Notes under the pieces: model-generated
Seen by the model: only the letters and a program-made list of their open reading frames with translations
What the model was told of the DNA's origin: nothing
The model's database searches: none
Assembly (NCBI GenBank): GCA_963755825.1
Contig: CAVWLA010000003.1
Coordinates: 558,001 to 622,000 of the forward strand
DNA length: 64,000 nucleotides
Direction: 5' to 3'
From: DATBQN01 sp963755825
GTDB taxonomy: Bacteria > Acidobacteriota > Thermoanaerobaculia > Multivoradales > UBA5704
Made by a program: the position numbers and the translations under genes
Part shown: piece by piece, positions 62,655 through 64,000 of the stretch
Layout of the letters: every line of letters begins with the position of its first letter
Numbering within the stretch: the stretch's first letter is position 1

Positions 62655-64000
62655 ATGAGACCGGGCAGCCGCCACCTCGCCGCCGCCCTCCTCCTGTGGA
62701 GCGCCTGCGGACTGTTGGCGCCCGGCCTCGCCGGCCCCGCCGCTGCCGCCGCGGCAGTCTCGGCGAAGGACCTCACTCCCGAGCAGCGGCAGTGGCTGGA
62801 GGAGGAGGCCCTCCTCATCCGCAAGGAGGAGAAGAAGCAGTTCTTCGCCCTCGCCGCCAGCTACCAGCGCGACCAGTTCATCCGCGACTGGTGGCAGGCC
62901 CGCAACCCCGAGCCCGACAACGCGCGCAACCCCTTCAAGCGGGCCTGGGAGGAGCGCCTCGCCGAGGCGCGCAGCCGCTACGACAACATCACCGAGGACC
63001 GCGCCCGCACCTTCCTCCTCCACGGCGAGCCGGCCTCCAGCCGGATGACCGACTGCAGCCAGGCCACCTGGCCGCTCGAGGTGTGGACCTACCAGGGGAC
63101 CGGCGGCCTGCCGCGCAACTACGTGCTGATCTTCGTCCAGCCCGGCGGCTCGGGGCCGTTCCGGCTGTGGCGACCGGAGGAGGGCTTCGACGTCCTCGAG
63201 GCGATGAAGAGCGCCGGCACGTCGCTCAACGACCGCTCCGAGACCGCCTTCCTGCGCCTCCTCGACGAGCGCTGCGCGAGCGAGGTGCACCTGGCGAGCG
63301 GCCTCTGGCCGGCGGTGCAGATCGTCGTCGAGGAGATGCGCTCGAGACTCCTCGACCTCGCCGAGACGGAGCCCGGCGCCCGCGACACCGAGTGGCTGCA
63401 GACCTTCCGCGCCGGCCTCACCGATCTCGCCCCCGGCGCCGCCGCGCTCGCCGCGCACCTCGACGTGGGCTATCCCGGCAGCGACGGCTCGGAGACCTTG
63501 ATGCAGGGGCTCCTCGCGGTGCCGAAGACGGCGGCGAAGCTGGCGCAGCTCTCCGGGCAGGGCACCTACAGCTTCCTGCTCAACGGCGAGGTGCTCCGCC
63601 AGGGCGACCTCCTGGAGACTTTCCGCTACCGCTTCGACGTCCCCGCCGCGGGCCTCGGCGACGTCGTGCCGGTCGCCTTCGAGCGCCGGCTGCGGCCGGG
63701 GAGCTACGAGCTGGTGGTCAAGCTCGACGACCTCAACGGCGGCCGCTCCTACCGCGAGCGGCGGGCGATCGAGGTGCCGGCGATCGCCGCCGCGCCGATC
63801 GATCCGGCGGTCACCGCCGGCCTCGCGGCGGCGGCGCGCGAGATGGCGGCGGCAGACGCCGCGGGAGCCGGCGACCTCCGCCTGCTGCCGCTCGCCGCCG
63901 GCACCCTGAGCGGCCCGCTGCGCGTCGAGGCCGCCGCCCAGGGCGATGCCATCCGCAGGGTCACCTTCTACCTCGACGGCAAGGCGCTGCTCACCAAGGG
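62655..64000 (+). CDS. GWxTD-domain exported protein, paralogue (right end cut off)
   Basis: 448 codons are inside the window; the gene continues beyond it. ATG 62655 opens a signal (HLAAALLLWSACGLLAPGLAG), then the same domain order as the upstream gene: LTPEQRQWLEEEALLIRKEE, FIRDWWQARNPEPDNARNPF and DRARTFLLHGEPASSRMTDC. GLLAVPKTAAKLAQLSGQGTYSFLLNGEVLR and RVTFYLDGKALLTKG follow. The two proteins are clearly tandem duplicates. A VWFA domain would be expected after the window end. Confidence 0.87.
   Translation, partial: MRPGSRHLAAALLLWSACGLLAPGLAGPAAAAAAVSAKDLTPEQRQWLEEEALLIRKEEKKQFFALAASYQRDQFIRDWWQARNPEPDNARNPFKRAWEERLAEARSRYDNITEDRARTFLLHGEPASSRMTDCSQATWPLEVWTYQGTGGLPRNYVLIFVQPGGSGPFRLWRPEEGFDVLEAMKSAGTSLNDRSETAFLRLLDERCASEVHLASGLWPAVQIVVEEMRSRLLDLAETEPGARDTEWLQTFRAGLTDLAPGAAALAAHLDVGYPGSDGSETLMQGLLAVPKTAAKLAQLSGQGTYSFLLNGEVLRQGDLLETFRYRFDVPAAGLGDVVPVAFERRLRPGSYELVVKLDDLNGGRSYRERRAIEVPAIAAAPIDPAVTAGLAAAAREMAAADAAGAGDLRLLPLAAGTLSGPLRVEAAAQGDAIRRVTFYLDGKALLTK

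Overview
The window is very GC-rich chromosomal DNA (clearly above 65% by eye) from a bacterium that looks like an Acidobacteriota member, perhaps near Thermoanaerobaculia. The evidence is a duplicated orphan ABC permease of the ADOP type (13.2-15.6 kb), two consecutive GWxTD/VWFA-related proteins of the acidobacterial kind (60.0-64.0 kb), and a secreted protease with a C-terminal PCRLIDTR-type domain (10.8-13.0 kb). The assignment is inference from gene families; no 16S rRNA gene is present.

Layout. 0-7.3 kb: start of a family 2 glycosyltransferase, a PlsC-like acyltransferase, a DUF1702 protein, a YihY/BrkB membrane protein, ligA, an RNase HI with a degenerate second copy, and a secreted protein of four repeats. 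7.7-20.3 kb: two polytopic membrane proteins (the first GT87), the S53/S8-like protease, the ADOP permease, a VOC protein, two alpha/beta hydrolases and a membrane acyltransferase. 20.7-29.8 kb: a MocR-type regulator, small secreted proteins, an AhpD-like protein coupled to a PEP mutase/isocitrate lyase homologue, an LpxL-like acyltransferase, a lipoprotein, DinB, an SDR and an isochorismatase-like hydrolase. 29.7-39.9 kb: one tightly packed minus-strand operon that joins a lanthanide-type PQQ alcohol dehydrogenase (xoxF), its periplasmic binding protein (xoxJ) and a c-type cytochrome to a complete caa3-type terminal oxidase. It reads as a self-contained alcohol-to-oxygen electron chain.

40.0-49.8 kb is an integrated element of about 9.77 kb, clearly lower in GC. 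It splits a host tRNA-Lys(UUU) gene inside the anticodon loop: the 3' half lies at 39979-40023, the 5' half at 49783-49822, and the copies share the 9-bp core CTTTTAATC. Neither junction rebuilds a tRNA, but the element carries a complete, different tRNA-Lys(UUU) at 49527-49601. It encodes a tyrosine integrase, an XRE repressor with a probably leaderless promoter, an excisionase-like protein, two Cys/His-knuckle proteins, a membrane/coiled-coil protein, two beta-rich proteins resembling phage adhesins, ribbon-helix-helix-like proteins and several unknowns. I recognise no terminase large subunit, portal, capsid or replication initiator. This is the best candidate for an undescribed system: a minimal phage-like or satellite-like element that breaks an important tRNA and supplies the replacement.

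49.9-64 kb returns to host DNA: purA, a CcsA/HemX-like protein followed by hemA-hemC-hemD, an HMG-CoA reductase with a long N-terminal extension, a ParE-type toxin-antitoxin pair, a thioesterase, a solitary DNA methyltransferase, an F420-dependent-type NADP oxidoreductase and the GWxTD/VWFA pair. A family of about 100-bp intergenic repeats with two perfect hairpins (four copies: 7.5, 22.8, 23.0 and 57.7 kb) is scattered through the host part.
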